Source of the DNA: Ww85 sp963745765
GTDB taxonomy: Bacteria > Desulfobacterota > Desulfobulbia > Desulfobulbales > Desulfocapsaceae
Length of the DNA: 64,000 nt
Direction: 5' to 3'
Assembly: GCA_963745765.1 (NCBI GenBank)
Contig: CAVUYQ010000016.1
Span: 1 to 64,000, forward strand
The notes beneath the pieces are model-generated. The model ran no database searches, was not told the DNA's origin, and worked only from the letters and a program-made list of their open reading frames with translations. This document shows positions 7,393 through 16,187 of this stretch, one piece after another. Each line of letters opens with the position of its first letter. Position 1 is the stretch's first letter. Made by a program: the position numbers and the translations under genes.

Positions 7393-8724
7393 GTGCTTTC
7401 TGAATTGAAAAAAAATCTGCTTAAGGCTGGAAAGTCGGAAGGCTGTATCAGTTTCGATGACCTGAATGATCTCTTACCGGACGAAATCAAGGATCCGCAT
7501 GCCATTGAAAAAATTTTTAATTTTCTGGGAGATAATAACATAGAAATCGTAACTGAGGAAAAATCAGGGGAAAAGAGAACCCTGTCAGGTGAGGTATGGG
7601 AAAAAAGTGATGACCCCGGTGATGATCTCACCGAGGAAGAACCGGCACTCGGTTTTTCCGAAGATGATGAGCATGATGCCGAGGAGACAACCACTACTTA
7701 TCTCAGGGAAATGGGCAGGTTTGATCTTCTCACTCCCGCAGAGGAAGCAAAATACAGCAAAACCATCAGACAGGGATTTGAAGCAATTATCGTCGCTGTC
7801 CGCGAGGATTGTTCCGGCGTGATTGAAATAGATCTATTACGTGAACGTATCAATCTCTGGGAAAAACGGGATCCCACGCTGAAGCCTAAAAAACAGCAGC
7901 TGAATTTCATGCGCTACAATGTGGTCAGTGCATCCAAGAAATATCCCCAGATACGCGATCTGTTTGAGCTGCAGGCAAAACTGGAAGCCTACAGCCGCTC
8001 TATTGAAGTCGCCAAGGACACCATGATCAGGGCCAACCTGAGACTTGTTGTCTCCATCGCTAAAAGATATATGCATCAGGGTTTGACTCTTGCCGACCTC
8101 ATCCAGGAGGGAAACCTCGGGCTTATGCGCGCGGTCTTCCGTTTCGATTATACGAAAGGGAATAAATTTTCCACCTATGCCAGCTGGTGGATCCGCCAGG
8201 CGATAACCAGGGCTATTCTTGACAAGACCCGAACGATCCGTTTGCCGGTTCACTTCCTGGAACTGCGCAGCCAGTTTTTCAAGGCATTTTATGCCCTTTA
8301 CAAGGAACTGGGTAGAGAACCGACACCTCTTGAGATTTCAAAAGCAACCAGTCTGCCGATGGATAAAATTTTGTCCATCCTTGAGGCGTCCCGAGAACCT
8401 ATTTCTCTTGAGACACCTGTTGGCGATGATGACTCAACGCTTGGCGATTTTCTCGAGAATCAGGAGTCTCAGTCCCCTTACGAGGCTGTGCAGACGAGAG
8501 AGTTGGCCGGCAGGGTAGAAGAGATTCTTTCAACCCTTTCCGATCGAGAGGAGAAAATCATTCGATTGCGATTCGGGATCGGCGAGAAAGCCGAATATAC
8601 CCTTGAAGAAATCGGCAAACGATTTAATGTGTCACGTGAGCGTATCAGGCAGATTGAGAAGAAGGCTCTTAATCGCCTCCGTCATTCGAGCAGGCGCGAG
8701 AAGCTCAAATATTTCATTGACTGA
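7393..8724 (+). CDS. rpoD: RNA polymerase sigma factor, RpoD/SigA family (short form)
   Basis: A 443-residue sigma-70 factor. Region 1.1 is present at the N-terminus (ISFDDLNDLLPDEI), followed by an acidic stretch, region 1.2 (TYLREMGRFDLLTPAEEA), the region 2 core (NLRLVVSIAKRY, ADLIQEGNLGLM, KFSTYASWWIRQAITRAI), region 3 and region 4.2 (RFNVSRERIRQIEKKAL). It directs core polymerase to -35/-10 promoters. Region 1.1 argues for the principal sigma; the short spacer between 1.2 and 2, and IRLPVHFLE where RpoD usually has IRIPVHMIE, leave room for a second, RpoD-like factor. The start is GTG at 7393 with GGAG ten bases before it; the nearby ATG at 7377 is out of frame and closes after eight codons. 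Confidence 0.85.
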   Translation: MLSELKKNLLKAGKSEGCISFDDLNDLLPDEIKDPHAIEKIFNFLGDNNIEIVTEEKSGEKRTLSGEVWEKSDDPGDDLTEEEPALGFSEDDEHDAEETTTTYLREMGRFDLLTPAEEAKYSKTIRQGFEAIIVAVREDCSGVIEIDLLRERINLWEKRDPTLKPKKQQLNFMRYNVVSASKKYPQIRDLFELQAKLEAYSRSIEVAKDTMIRANLRLVVSIAKRYMHQGLTLADLIQEGNLGLMRAVFRFDYTKGNKFSTYASWWIRQAITRAILDKTRTIRLPVHFLELRSQFFKAFYALYKELGREPTPLEISKATSLPMDKILSILEASREPISLETPVGDDDSTLGDFLENQESQSPYEAVQTRELAGRVEEILSTLSDREEKIIRLRFGIGEKAEYTLEEIGKRFNVSRERIRQIEKKALNRLRHSSRREKLKYFID

Positions 8725-8747
8725 TAACCAAGCCACTATATGAGTTT

Positions 8748-8777
8748 AAAGCCGGTTATTTGTAACCGGCTTTTTTT
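8748..8777 (+). terminator. Rho-independent terminator after the sigma-factor gene
   Basis: AAAGCCGGTTA and TAACCGGCTTT form a perfect 11-bp stem with a four-base loop, followed by a T-run. It ends only five bases before the mqnE start codon, so any read-through message for mqnE carries this hairpin in its leader. Confidence 0.9.
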
Positions 8778-8782
8778 ATGCC

Positions 8783-9883
8783 GTGAGAAAATATATAGAA
8801 CGGGCAGGTCTTGCCGACATTCACGATAAAGTTATCGCCTCAGAAAGACTCAGTTTTGCCGATGGGCTGAAACTGTATCAATCGTCCGATATCCTCTCGA
8901 TAGGATATCTGGCAAATATTGTCCGGGAACGTCTTAACCAGGACAAGGCATATTTCATTTATAATCAGCACATCAATTATTCCAATATCTGCACCAATCT
9001 CTGTAAATTCTGTGCCTTTGGCCGTAAAAGCGATGATGAACTGGCCTATGAGATGAGCATTGAGGAAGTCAAGGAAAAGGTGCGCCGGCGGATTGACGAA
9101 CCCATTGTCGAAATCCACATGGTTGGCGGGATACATCCTGATCTTCCGTTTGATTATTATACCGGGCTTCTTCGCGGCATAAAGGAAGTTCGTCCGGACG
9201 TCCATATCCAGGCCTTCACCTGCGTTGAAATTTCCCATCTGGCTAATCTTTGCGGAAAATCGGTCGACGAGACCCTGGCAGTGCTGCGTGAGGCAGGTTT
9301 AGGCTCTCTGCCCGGAGGAGGAGCCGAGGTTTTTAGTCCGCGTATCCGCGAAAAGACCTGTAAGGATAAGCTGTCAGGTGCTGACTGGCTTGCTGTTGCC
9401 CAGACTGCTCACCGCTCCGGCCTGAAAAGTAATGCAACCATGCTTTACGGCCATATTGAGACGCTTGAAGAAAGGTTGGAGCACCTCGATGCTCTTCGGG
9501 CAGCCCAGGACGAAAGCGGGGGCTTTCTCGCCTTTATTCCGCTGGCATTTCATCCGAAAAATACCGCCATGGATACCATTTCCAGTACGACCGGTATGGA
9601 TGACTTGAAAAATATCGCCATCGCCCGGCTCTACCTCGATAATTTTCAGCATATCAAGGCATACTGGGTCATGATCGGTCCCAAACTCGCCCAGATTGCC
9701 CTTTCTTTCGGGGCTGATGATTTGGATGGAACGGTCAAGGAAGAGGTGATCACCCACATGGCCGGTGCTGAAACCGAACAGGCAATTGGCAGCAATACCC
9801 TGATACATCTTATAAAAGAAGCTGGCCGTATCCCTGTGGAACGAGGCACCTTGTACGATGTTATCAAGGTCCACGATGCCTGA
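8783..9883 (+). CDS. mqnE: Aminodeoxyfutalosine synthase (radical SAM)
   Basis: A 366-residue radical-SAM enzyme of the futalosine menaquinone route; it joins the enolpyruvyl-benzoate made by MqnA to SAM-derived adenosine, giving aminodeoxyfutalosine. The CTNLCKFC cluster-binding motif (CxxxCxxC) is near residue 72. The MqnE-type block EAGLGSLPGGGAEVFSPR, followed by LYGHIETLEERLEHL, separates it from MqnC. The only possible start is the GTG at 8783, because a stop lies in frame at 8747; there is no Shine-Dalgarno, and the sigma-gene terminator abuts it. First gene of mqnE-mqnC-mqnA-ubiX-mqnP. Confidence 0.92.
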   Translation: MRKYIERAGLADIHDKVIASERLSFADGLKLYQSSDILSIGYLANIVRERLNQDKAYFIYNQHINYSNICTNLCKFCAFGRKSDDELAYEMSIEEVKEKVRRRIDEPIVEIHMVGGIHPDLPFDYYTGLLRGIKEVRPDVHIQAFTCVEISHLANLCGKSVDETLAVLREAGLGSLPGGGAEVFSPRIREKTCKDKLSGADWLAVAQTAHRSGLKSNATMLYGHIETLEERLEHLDALRAAQDESGGFLAFIPLAFHPKNTAMDTISSTTGMDDLKNIAIARLYLDNFQHIKAYWVMIGPKLAQIALSFGADDLDGTVKEEVITHMAGAETEQAIGSNTLIHLIKEAGRIPVERGTLYDVIKVHDA

Positions 9884-9920
9884 GTGTGCAGGACGCGATC
9901 TGTGTGCTAAGGAAACGGTA

Positions 9921-11015
9921 ATGATGCAGAACCCGAGTAGTAGATTAAGTGATGAGGAGTTTCTTGAACTTGCGGCCTCGGCAGATCTCTATGAACTCGG
10001 TTTTCGCGCAGATGAGATGCGACGCCGGAAACATCCCGAAAACGTGGTCACTTACGTCATAGATCGCAATATCAACTATACTGACATCTGTGTATCTGCC
10101 TGCAAGTTCTGTGCGTTTTTCAAGACGCCGGAAGATCCAGCCGGAACTTTGTTGAGCAGGGATATCCTTAAAGAAAAAATAGAAGAGACAAAAGACCTTG
10201 GCGGAACACAGATCCTTCTGCAGGGAGGTCTGCACCCTGATCTTACGCTTGAATTCTATGAGGATCTGTTGCTCTTTATCAAAGAGACCGGTATTCATAT
10301 TCACGGCTTCTCACCGCCGGAAATCTGCCATTTTTCCACCTTATCAGGCCTGCCGGTAAAAACAGTCCTGCAACGGCTCATTGCCTCCGGACTTGATTCG
10401 ATTCCCGGCGGTGGGGCTGAAATCCTGAGCGATCGGGTCAGGGAGGCTATTGCCCCGCGTAAATGCACGGCAGACCAGTGGCTTGAGGTTATGGAAGAGG
10501 CGCACCTCCTTGGTCTCCGGACAACGGCGACAATGATGTATGGTCATGTTGAAACCATGACGGAGCGTCTGGAGCACCTGAGACGTTTGCGTGATCTCCA
10601 GGATCGAACCGGCGGTTTTACCGCCTTTATTCCCTGGTCATTTCAACCGGACAATACCGCACTTTCTCAGAATAACAGGCCGAGGAGTACCAGTTTTGAA
10701 TATTTGCGCATGCTTGCTCTGTGCCGAATCTATCTTGATAACTTCGATAATATTCAGGCGTCCTGGGTGACACAGGGGCCCAAGGTTGCACAAATGGCCT
10801 TGTTTTTCGGGGCAAATGACTTTGGCAGCACGATGATTGAGGAAAATGTTGTTGCTGCAGCCGGTGTCAGTTTCAAACTTTCTGAAACTGAAATATGTCG
10901 TCTTGTGTCTGATGCCGGGTTTACACCACAGCAACGTTTTATGGATTATAGCCGGGTCTTGACTGCCGGTGTCAAGTCGTCAGGTTTTTCCACCTGCAAT
11001 AGTCCGTCTACCTAG
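9921..11015 (+). CDS. mqnC: Cyclic dehypoxanthinyl futalosine synthase (radical SAM)
   Basis: A 364-residue radical-SAM protein with CVSACKFC (CxxxCxxC). It closes the spiro ring on dehypoxanthine futalosine. MqnC-specific features are SGLDSIPGGGAEILSDRVRE, MMYGHVETMTERLEHL and DRTGGFTAFIPWSFQP. The ATG at 9921 is chosen because AAGGAA stands six bases upstream; the frame is open further back into mqnE, but that would overlap the preceding stop. The substrate is normally made by MqnB or an MTA/SAH nucleosidase, which must be encoded elsewhere. It is followed five bases later by mqnA. Confidence 0.94.
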   Translation: MMQNPSSRLSDEEFLELAASADLYELGFRADEMRRRKHPENVVTYVIDRNINYTDICVSACKFCAFFKTPEDPAGTLLSRDILKEKIEETKDLGGTQILLQGGLHPDLTLEFYEDLLLFIKETGIHIHGFSPPEICHFSTLSGLPVKTVLQRLIASGLDSIPGGGAEILSDRVREAIAPRKCTADQWLEVMEEAHLLGLRTTATMMYGHVETMTERLEHLRRLRDLQDRTGGFTAFIPWSFQPDNTALSQNNRPRSTSFEYLRMLALCRIYLDNFDNIQASWVTQGPKVAQMALFFGANDFGSTMIEENVVAAAGVSFKLSETEICRLVSDAGFTPQQRFMDYSRVLTAGVKSSGFSTCNSPST

Positions 11016-11020
11016 TCTCT

Positions 11021-11872
11021 ATGCAAAAAAATCAGCTCCCCGCTGTACGCATCGGCATGGTGCATTACATCAATACCGCACCGATCCATGAAATATGGAA
11101 GCAGCGGAACCACGATCCTTCCTGGAAACTGGTAGAGGAGAACCCATCCACACTCAACCGTATGCTGGCCGACGGGGAAATTGAACTCGGCTTTGTTTCC
11201 TCGCATGAATATGGTATCCGTCCTGAAAGATATCGCCTCCTTGCGGACCTGTCTATCAGTGCGAACGGGCCGGTAGGTTCGGTTTTCCTGTTTTCCCGGT
11301 ATAAACCGGAAAAGTTGTCGGGACTTCCTGTTTTACTCAGTTCCCAATCAAAAACCTCTGTAGGTCTGGTCCGTATTATTCTAGAGGAATTTTTCAGCGT
11401 TACACCGGTGTATATTTCCGGAGATGTCAGGGAGGCGAGAAAGAAAAAGGCCGAGGCAATTCTGGCCATTGGTGACGATGCACTTCGCTTGAAAATGGAA
11501 GGATCCTATCAATATTGTCTTGATCTCGGAGAAACCTGGCAGATTCATACCGGGCTTCCCTTTGTGTTCGGAGTCTGCGCTGTGCGCGAGGAATACTGGC
11601 GGGAAAACCGTCAACTTGTCGCAAGCATTCACCGGGAACTGGTGAGTTGCCGTGATGAGGGGGTGGCGCAGCTCAAGACCATCTGCCAGCTGGCCGCCCC
11701 GAAAATTCCGATGGAGGTCGATGCCTGTCATGCCTATCTTAAGGGTATTGAATATGATCTTGATAACCGAAAGCTTCAGGCCCTTCAGCAATTTTTCAAT
11801 TATCTCCTGTTGTTTGGTGAAGCCTCTGTCGGAGCGTTGCCGCTGAAAATCATACAACTCGATGAAAAATGA
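11021..11872 (+). CDS. mqnA: Chorismate dehydratase
   Basis: A 283-residue protein of the MqnA/MqnD periplasmic-binding-protein fold. MqnA removes water from chorismate to give 3-[(1-carboxyvinyl)oxy]benzoate, the committed step to menaquinone by the futalosine pathway. Visible family blocks are the N-terminal RIGMVHYINTAP, LADGEIELGFVSSHEYG, PVGSVFLFSRYKPEKL and AILAIGDDALRL. MqnD is related, but the N-terminal pattern and the adjacency to mqnC favour MqnA. It starts five bases after the mqnC stop, without an obvious ribosome site, so it may depend on coupled translation. Confidence 0.9.
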   Translation: MQKNQLPAVRIGMVHYINTAPIHEIWKQRNHDPSWKLVEENPSTLNRMLADGEIELGFVSSHEYGIRPERYRLLADLSISANGPVGSVFLFSRYKPEKLSGLPVLLSSQSKTSVGLVRIILEEFFSVTPVYISGDVREARKKKAEAILAIGDDALRLKMEGSYQYCLDLGETWQIHTGLPFVFGVCAVREEYWRENRQLVASIHRELVSCRDEGVAQLKTICQLAAPKIPMEVDACHAYLKGIEYDLDNRKLQALQQFFNYLLLFGEASVGALPLKIIQLDEK

Positions 11873-11901
11873 TGGTAGAACGAAGAAAGAGTGAATAAAC
11901 A

Positions 11902-12474
11902 ATGAAAAAGGAAGAACCAATAAAAATTGTTGTTGCGGTGACCGGTGCTTCAGGAATGCTTTACCTTCGAGCCTTTCTTGCGTTGTGTGATACCCTGAGC
12001 AGCATGACGGTGCACGCCATCTGTTCTGATTCCGGCAGGCGGGTACTGCTGATGGAAGATGGTCTTGAAGCGGGCGACCTGCCCGGGATATCGCGGTGGT
12101 TTGCCATTGATGATTTCGCCGCTCCTCCTGCCTCAGGCTCAAGTGATTATGATGCGATGGTTGTTCTGCCCTGTTCCATGGGAACTCTTGCAGCCATTGC
12201 CGGAGGCCTTTCCATTAACCTGATACACCGCAGTGGCGATGTTCTGCTGAAGGAGAGGAAGAAACTTATACTCTGTGTCCGCGAGACTCCTTTTAATCGC
12301 ACCCATCTTGAAAATATGCTTAAAGCCCATGACGCAGGTGCTATTATCTGTCCGCCGATGCCGAGCTTTTACCTTAAACCGGCCGATCTGAACGAAGCGG
12401 CAACATTTTTCTCGTGGAGGATTATGGATCAGCTTGGTATTGATATTCCCGGCAGAAAGAGGTGGGGACTCTGA
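11902..12474 (+). CDS. ubiX: UbiX-family flavin prenyltransferase
   Basis: A 190-residue flavoprotein of the UbiX/Pad1 family. These enzymes attach a dimethylallyl group to FMN, making the prenylated cofactor of UbiD-type decarboxylases. VAVTGASGMLY at the N-terminus, VVLPCSMGTLAAIAGGLS in the middle and LCVRETPFNRTHLENM, PPMPSFYLKP towards the end are the family's substrate-binding blocks. Within an mqn cluster its product should serve the decarboxylation of the naphthoate ring. The stop overlaps the next start as TGATG. No ubiD gene is in the window. Confidence 0.9.
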   Translation: MKKEEPIKIVVAVTGASGMLYLRAFLALCDTLSSMTVHAICSDSGRRVLLMEDGLEAGDLPGISRWFAIDDFAAPPASGSSDYDAMVVLPCSMGTLAAIAGGLSINLIHRSGDVLLKERKKLILCVRETPFNRTHLENMLKAHDAGAIICPPMPSFYLKPADLNEAATFFSWRIMDQLGIDIPGRKRWGL

Positions 12475-13331
12475 TGTTGACCAGGAAGCTGTCGATTCTG
12501 CTTGAGATGATAAAATTCAAGCTCACCATTTTCGCTATGCCCTTTGCCTTCACCGGAGCATTTCTGGCTGCCGGCGGCGCACCCCCGTTAACGGTCTTCT
12601 TCTGGATAATTTTGGCAATGGTTGGAGCGCGGACCTGTGCCATGGGATTTAACCGACTGGTTGACTGGAAATTTGACGGGGCAAATCCACGGACCGCCGG
12701 TCGGGCGCTTCCTGCAGGTGAGATCAAAGGAGGTGAAGCCTGGCTGCTGGTTATCATTTCCGCCATCCTGTTCTTTGTGGCTTGTTACATGCTTAACCGG
12801 TTGACGCTTCTGCTTGCGCCGTTAGCTCTGGGGTTGACCCTGTTCTATTCACTCACCAAACGTTTCACCTCTTTATGCCATCTTATCCTTGGCGTGGCGC
12901 TGGCTTTTTCTCCGCTGGGGGGCTGGGTAGCGGTTACCGGCAGTCTATCTGGATACCCGTTGTACCTGTCAGTTGGCGTGCTGTTCTGGGTTGCCGGATT
13001 CGATACCGTCTACGCCTGTCTCGACACGGATTTTGATAAAAGAGCCGGACTCTACTCCCTGCCGTCACGGCTCGGACCCCGAAATGCATTCCGGCTTGCC
13101 GGAATTTTTCATGTACTGGCTTTTTTCCTGTTTGCCATGACTGGACTCATAGAAGGGCTCAATTATATCTATTTTCTCGGTCTGCTCCTGACAGCAGCCG
13201 CCCTTTTTTATCAGCACCTGATTGTCAGTCCGAACGATCTTTCCCGCATTCAGGCGTCTTTTTTTTCAATGAATGGTCTTATCAGTGTTACCATTTTTTT
13301 TGCGACCTGGCTTTCGCTGGCCACATCCTGA
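12474..13331 (+). CDS. mqnP: UbiA-family prenyltransferase of menaquinone synthesis (MqnP-like)
   Basis: A polytopic membrane enzyme of about 285 residues that attaches the polyprenyl tail to the aromatic ring. The two Asp-rich prenyl-diphosphate motifs are clear: NRLVDWKFDGANPRTAGR near residue 60 and DTVYACLDTDFDKRAGL near residue 180. About eight hydrophobic segments surround them. The ATG at 12474 overlaps the ubiX stop and is preceded by GAGGTGGGGA, which fixes it over the GTG twelve bases upstream. Its place at the end of the mqn genes supports MqnP rather than a ubiquinone enzyme. Confidence 0.9.
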   Translation: MLTRKLSILLEMIKFKLTIFAMPFAFTGAFLAAGGAPPLTVFFWIILAMVGARTCAMGFNRLVDWKFDGANPRTAGRALPAGEIKGGEAWLLVIISAILFFVACYMLNRLTLLLAPLALGLTLFYSLTKRFTSLCHLILGVALAFSPLGGWVAVTGSLSGYPLYLSVGVLFWVAGFDTVYACLDTDFDKRAGLYSLPSRLGPRNAFRLAGIFHVLAFFLFAMTGLIEGLNYIYFLGLLLTAAALFYQHLIVSPNDLSRIQASFFSMNGLISVTIFFATWLSLATS

Positions 13332-13344
13332 GGTACCGTTTTTT

Positions 13345-14220
13345 ATGAAAAAAAAGAGTATAGTAATTTTTCTTATCGCTTTTTTCCCCATTGCCTGCCT
13401 GGCTATCCCGGCGAACGATGAGTCAGGGAAGGCGGATAAGGAACCGGCTGATTTTTCTTATGGTGTCATCGACCCCGATTTGATACCTACCGCCTATTCG
13501 GGAGGTGAGAGTTTTCGTTTTGATATTTCATACACGGGTGGGTTTAAGCTCGGAGAACTGCACATGAAGCTGAGCAGGTGTGAATCTGCTGAAGTTGAAG
13601 ACTGCTACAGGATTGATGCCATGGTCACGACTAAAAACGGCATTTTTTCAGCTATTTATCCGGTTGAAGACTGGCATATTACGCATGTGAGCGGCCCGAA
13701 ACGGCTCCCTTATCATTATGAGGTCTGGCAGAAAGAGGGATACAACTATGAAGCCCACCGGGTGTTTCGATATGAACAGGATGAGGGAAAGGTTTATTTT
13801 ACCCTGAATGATGGAGAGGTTGAAATTTTTGAGGTTGGCAAGAATATTCAGAATGAATTTTCTTCTTTTTTTGCCAGCCGTGTCATGCCGCTGATTCCGG
13901 GAAAACCGTTTATTGTGCCGACCTTTGCCGATAACAAGCGCAATGAAGTAGTCGTCATGGTACGAAAAGAGGAACTCCTCGAAAAAACCCTGCTGGGAAC
14001 GGTTGCGACGCTTGTGGTCGAGCCTATTTTGAAATTCAGCGGACTTTATGATAAACGGGGCGACACCGTTATCTGGTATACCGATGATGAGTGCCGGGTA
14101 CCGGTGCAGGTAAATTCAAAACTGGTGATTGGCTCATTGACGGCCGATCTTGTGGCATATAGTAACAAGGCTTGTAGGCGCTACGATGGAGCAATTCTGG
14201 AAAAATATCAGCAACAATAA
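13345..14220 (+). CDS. DUF3108-domain secreted protein
   Basis: About 291 residues with an N-terminal signal peptide (KKKSIVIFLIAFFPIACLA). The rest is a DUF3108-type domain: SGGESFRFDISYTGGFKLGEL, then LPYHYEVWQKEG, SSFFASRVMPLIPG and VNSKLVIGSLTADLV near the end. The family is periplasmic and of unknown biochemical role, often found near purine or envelope genes. The ATG at 13345 is preferred over upstream frames because it starts the signal peptide and follows a GAGG box; it lies 13 bases after mqnP, so both are probably co-transcribed. Confidence 0.85.
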   Translation: MKKKSIVIFLIAFFPIACLAIPANDESGKADKEPADFSYGVIDPDLIPTAYSGGESFRFDISYTGGFKLGELHMKLSRCESAEVEDCYRIDAMVTTKNGIFSAIYPVEDWHITHVSGPKRLPYHYEVWQKEGYNYEAHRVFRYEQDEGKVYFTLNDGEVEIFEVGKNIQNEFSSFFASRVMPLIPGKPFIVPTFADNKRNEVVVMVRKEELLEKTLLGTVATLVVEPILKFSGLYDKRGDTVIWYTDDECRVPVQVNSKLVIGSLTADLVAYSNKACRRYDGAILEKYQQQ

Positions 14221-14263
14221 CCGCCTGTAATCAAAGGGTGAAGCAACAAGAGAGGAGAGGAAA

Positions 14264-15154
14264 ATGACAGACGCTGTAATGCAGACAGATTTTCAGGGAT
14301 TGGATCTGGTACACCGGGGCAAGGTGCGTGACATGTACGCTATACCCGGTCATGATGATAAATTACTGATGGTCGCAACCGACAGGATTTCGGCCTACGA
14401 TGTTGTGATGGCAGATGCCATACCCGGCAAGGGCAGGATTCTGACGCAGATTTCTCTGTTCTGGTTCGATTTACTCAAGGATATTGTCGACAATCATCTC
14501 ATCAGCGCCGATGTCAGCGAATATCCGGCCGCCTGTAAACCTTTCGCCGGAATCCTTGCGGGCAGATCAATGCTGGTGAAGAAGACGAAGCCGCTTTCCG
14601 TTGAATGCATTGTTCGCGGATATATTTCCGGATCATTCTGGAGTGCTTATAAAAAAAGCACTCTGGTATGCGGGTTTCAATTGCCCGAAGGGATGCTGGA
14701 ATCGGAGCAATTCCCTGTCACCCTGTTTACCCCTTCCACAAAAGCCGAGATTGGCGATCATGATGAAAATATCTCTATTGATCAGCTGAAAGAACTTGTC
14801 GGTAATGATCGAGCTGAAGAAATCGCCGACATCAGTGTCAGGCTCTATAAAACGGCAGCCGACTATGCTCGTTCCAAGGGTATTATTATCGCCGACACAA
14901 AATTTGAACTCGGCGAGATAAACGGAAAACTGATTCTTATTGACGAGGTGTTAACTCCCGACTCATCCCGCTTCTGGCCGCTTGACGAGTATAAGCCCGG
15001 AAAGGGACAGCCTAGTTTTGACAAGCAGTTGCTGAGGGATTATCTCTCTTCACTCGACTGGAACAAAACGCCGCCACCCCCTCCGCTTCCTGAAGCAATT
15101 ATCAGCAAAACCCGTCTGCGATATGAAGAGGCACTGGCAAAAATTATCCGGTAG
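14264..15154 (+). CDS. purC: Phosphoribosylaminoimidazole-succinocarboxamide synthase
   Basis: A 296-residue SAICAR synthase that joins aspartate to CAIR with ATP in purine synthesis. Its length is that of the longer, yeast-ADE1-like type. Motifs are HRGKVRDMYAI at the N-terminus (nucleotide site), ATDRISAYDVVM, VECIVRGYISGSFW, the substrate-binding block FTPSTKAEIGDHDENIS, and LIDEVLTPDSSRFWP. A strong AGAGGAGAGG box precedes the ATG. It closes the plus-strand run beginning at mqnE. Confidence 0.96.
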   Translation: MTDAVMQTDFQGLDLVHRGKVRDMYAIPGHDDKLLMVATDRISAYDVVMADAIPGKGRILTQISLFWFDLLKDIVDNHLISADVSEYPAACKPFAGILAGRSMLVKKTKPLSVECIVRGYISGSFWSAYKKSTLVCGFQLPEGMLESEQFPVTLFTPSTKAEIGDHDENISIDQLKELVGNDRAEEIADISVRLYKTAADYARSKGIIIADTKFELGEINGKLILIDEVLTPDSSRFWPLDEYKPGKGQPSFDKQLLRDYLSSLDWNKTPPPPPLPEAIISKTRLRYEEALAKIIR

Positions 15155-15263
15155 GGACAGGATACGGTTACCCTTGTTGTGGGTATCGATAAAGGAGAAG
15201 CCGATTGCCCGGTTTGGCTGGGGCAAAGAGAAAATCCGGTTATGATACGCGTCAGGGGATGAC

Positions 15264-16187
15264 TCAACTCGGGGAATCAGGGGCTTCGGCTCGTGGTAAA
15301 TTTTCATCAAGACAACTTCTCAGGGCATCCTCGAGATCCGGGTGAGAATAAGTGAAGCCTTTTTCCTGGAGAACTCTGGATGTAACCCGGCAGCTGGAGA
15401 GTATCAGCTCATCCCCCATCTGGCCAAATACGGTTTTTGCGACAAAGGCCGGCATTCTCAGAATGGTTCGGCGGTTAAGGATTTTTCCGAGCGTTTTTGT
15501 GAATTGGTGATTGGTAACCGGCTCCGGTGCCACGAGATTAACGGGGCCGGTTATCTTCTCGTCCTGCAGCAGCAGCGAGAACATGGCTGCCAGGTCCTGA
15601 ATGCTTACCCAGCTGACGTACTGCTGTCCCGTGCCGACGATACCTGCGATACCGAGTTTGAACGAAGGCAGCATGGCTGACAGGGAGCCTCCTTTGCCGC
15701 TCAGGACCATGCCTATCCTGCCGTGTACTACCCGTATTCCGGCTGCTGCTGCCGGCTCAGTGGCCTCCTCCCATTTCCGGCAGACCTCGGCAACGAAATT
15801 GGTTCCGCTTCGACTTGATTCATTGAGGACACGATCACCCCTGTTGCCGTAGAAGCCGATGGCCGAGGCCGATATAAAAACCTTGGGTTTCGGTTCGAGT
15901 CCGGCGCAATAGTCTGCCAGCTGATAGGTTCCTTGTATTCGGCTGCTGAGGATCCGGTTCTTTTTGCGTTTTGTCCAACGCCCTGAGGCAATATTTTCGC
16001 CGGCCAGATGGATGACAGCATCAAAGGCAGCATTCCTGGCAGAGGCTGCAATTCTGTCGAAATTCCAAAATATCTCTTCATCGTTTTTGTTTCTCTGGAG
16101 GCTGAAGAACGAGTGCCCCAGCGAGAAAAGAAACTCAACCAGACTGCTGCCGATTAAACCGGATGCACCGGTAATGAGAATGTTCAT
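15264..16187 (-). CDS. TIGR01777-family NAD-dependent epimerase-like protein
   Basis: A 307-residue extended SDR with the nucleotide-binding GASGLIG at residue 7, then HLAGENIASGRWTKRKK, ISASAIGFYGNRGD, and GKGGSLSAMLPSFKLGIAG-IVGTGQQYVSWV, all typical of the YfcH/TIGR01777 group. The reaction of this group is not established. The C-terminal DUF1731-type tail (MPAFVAKTVFGQMGDELIL, SSCRVTSRVLQEKGF) is complete. The start overlaps the stop of the upstream YgbA-like gene by four bases, so the two are translationally coupled. Confidence 0.9.
   Translation of the reverse strand: MNILITGASGLIGSSLVEFLFSLGHSFFSLQRNKNDEEIFWNFDRIAASARNAAFDAVIHLAGENIASGRWTKRKKNRILSSRIQGTYQLADYCAGLEPKPKVFISASAIGFYGNRGDRVLNESSRSGTNFVAEVCRKWEEATEPAAAAGIRVVHGRIGMVLSGKGGSLSAMLPSFKLGIAGIVGTGQQYVSWVSIQDLAAMFSLLLQDEKITGPVNLVAPEPVTNHQFTKTLGKILNRRTILRMPAFVAKTVFGQMGDELILSSCRVTSRVLQEKGFTYSHPDLEDALRSCLDENLPRAEAPDSPS

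Noticed and set aside
11381..12142. Long minus-strand open frame of 253 residues opposite mqnA and ubiX
   Set aside because: It is the antisense shadow of two well-supported genes and has no coding features of its own.
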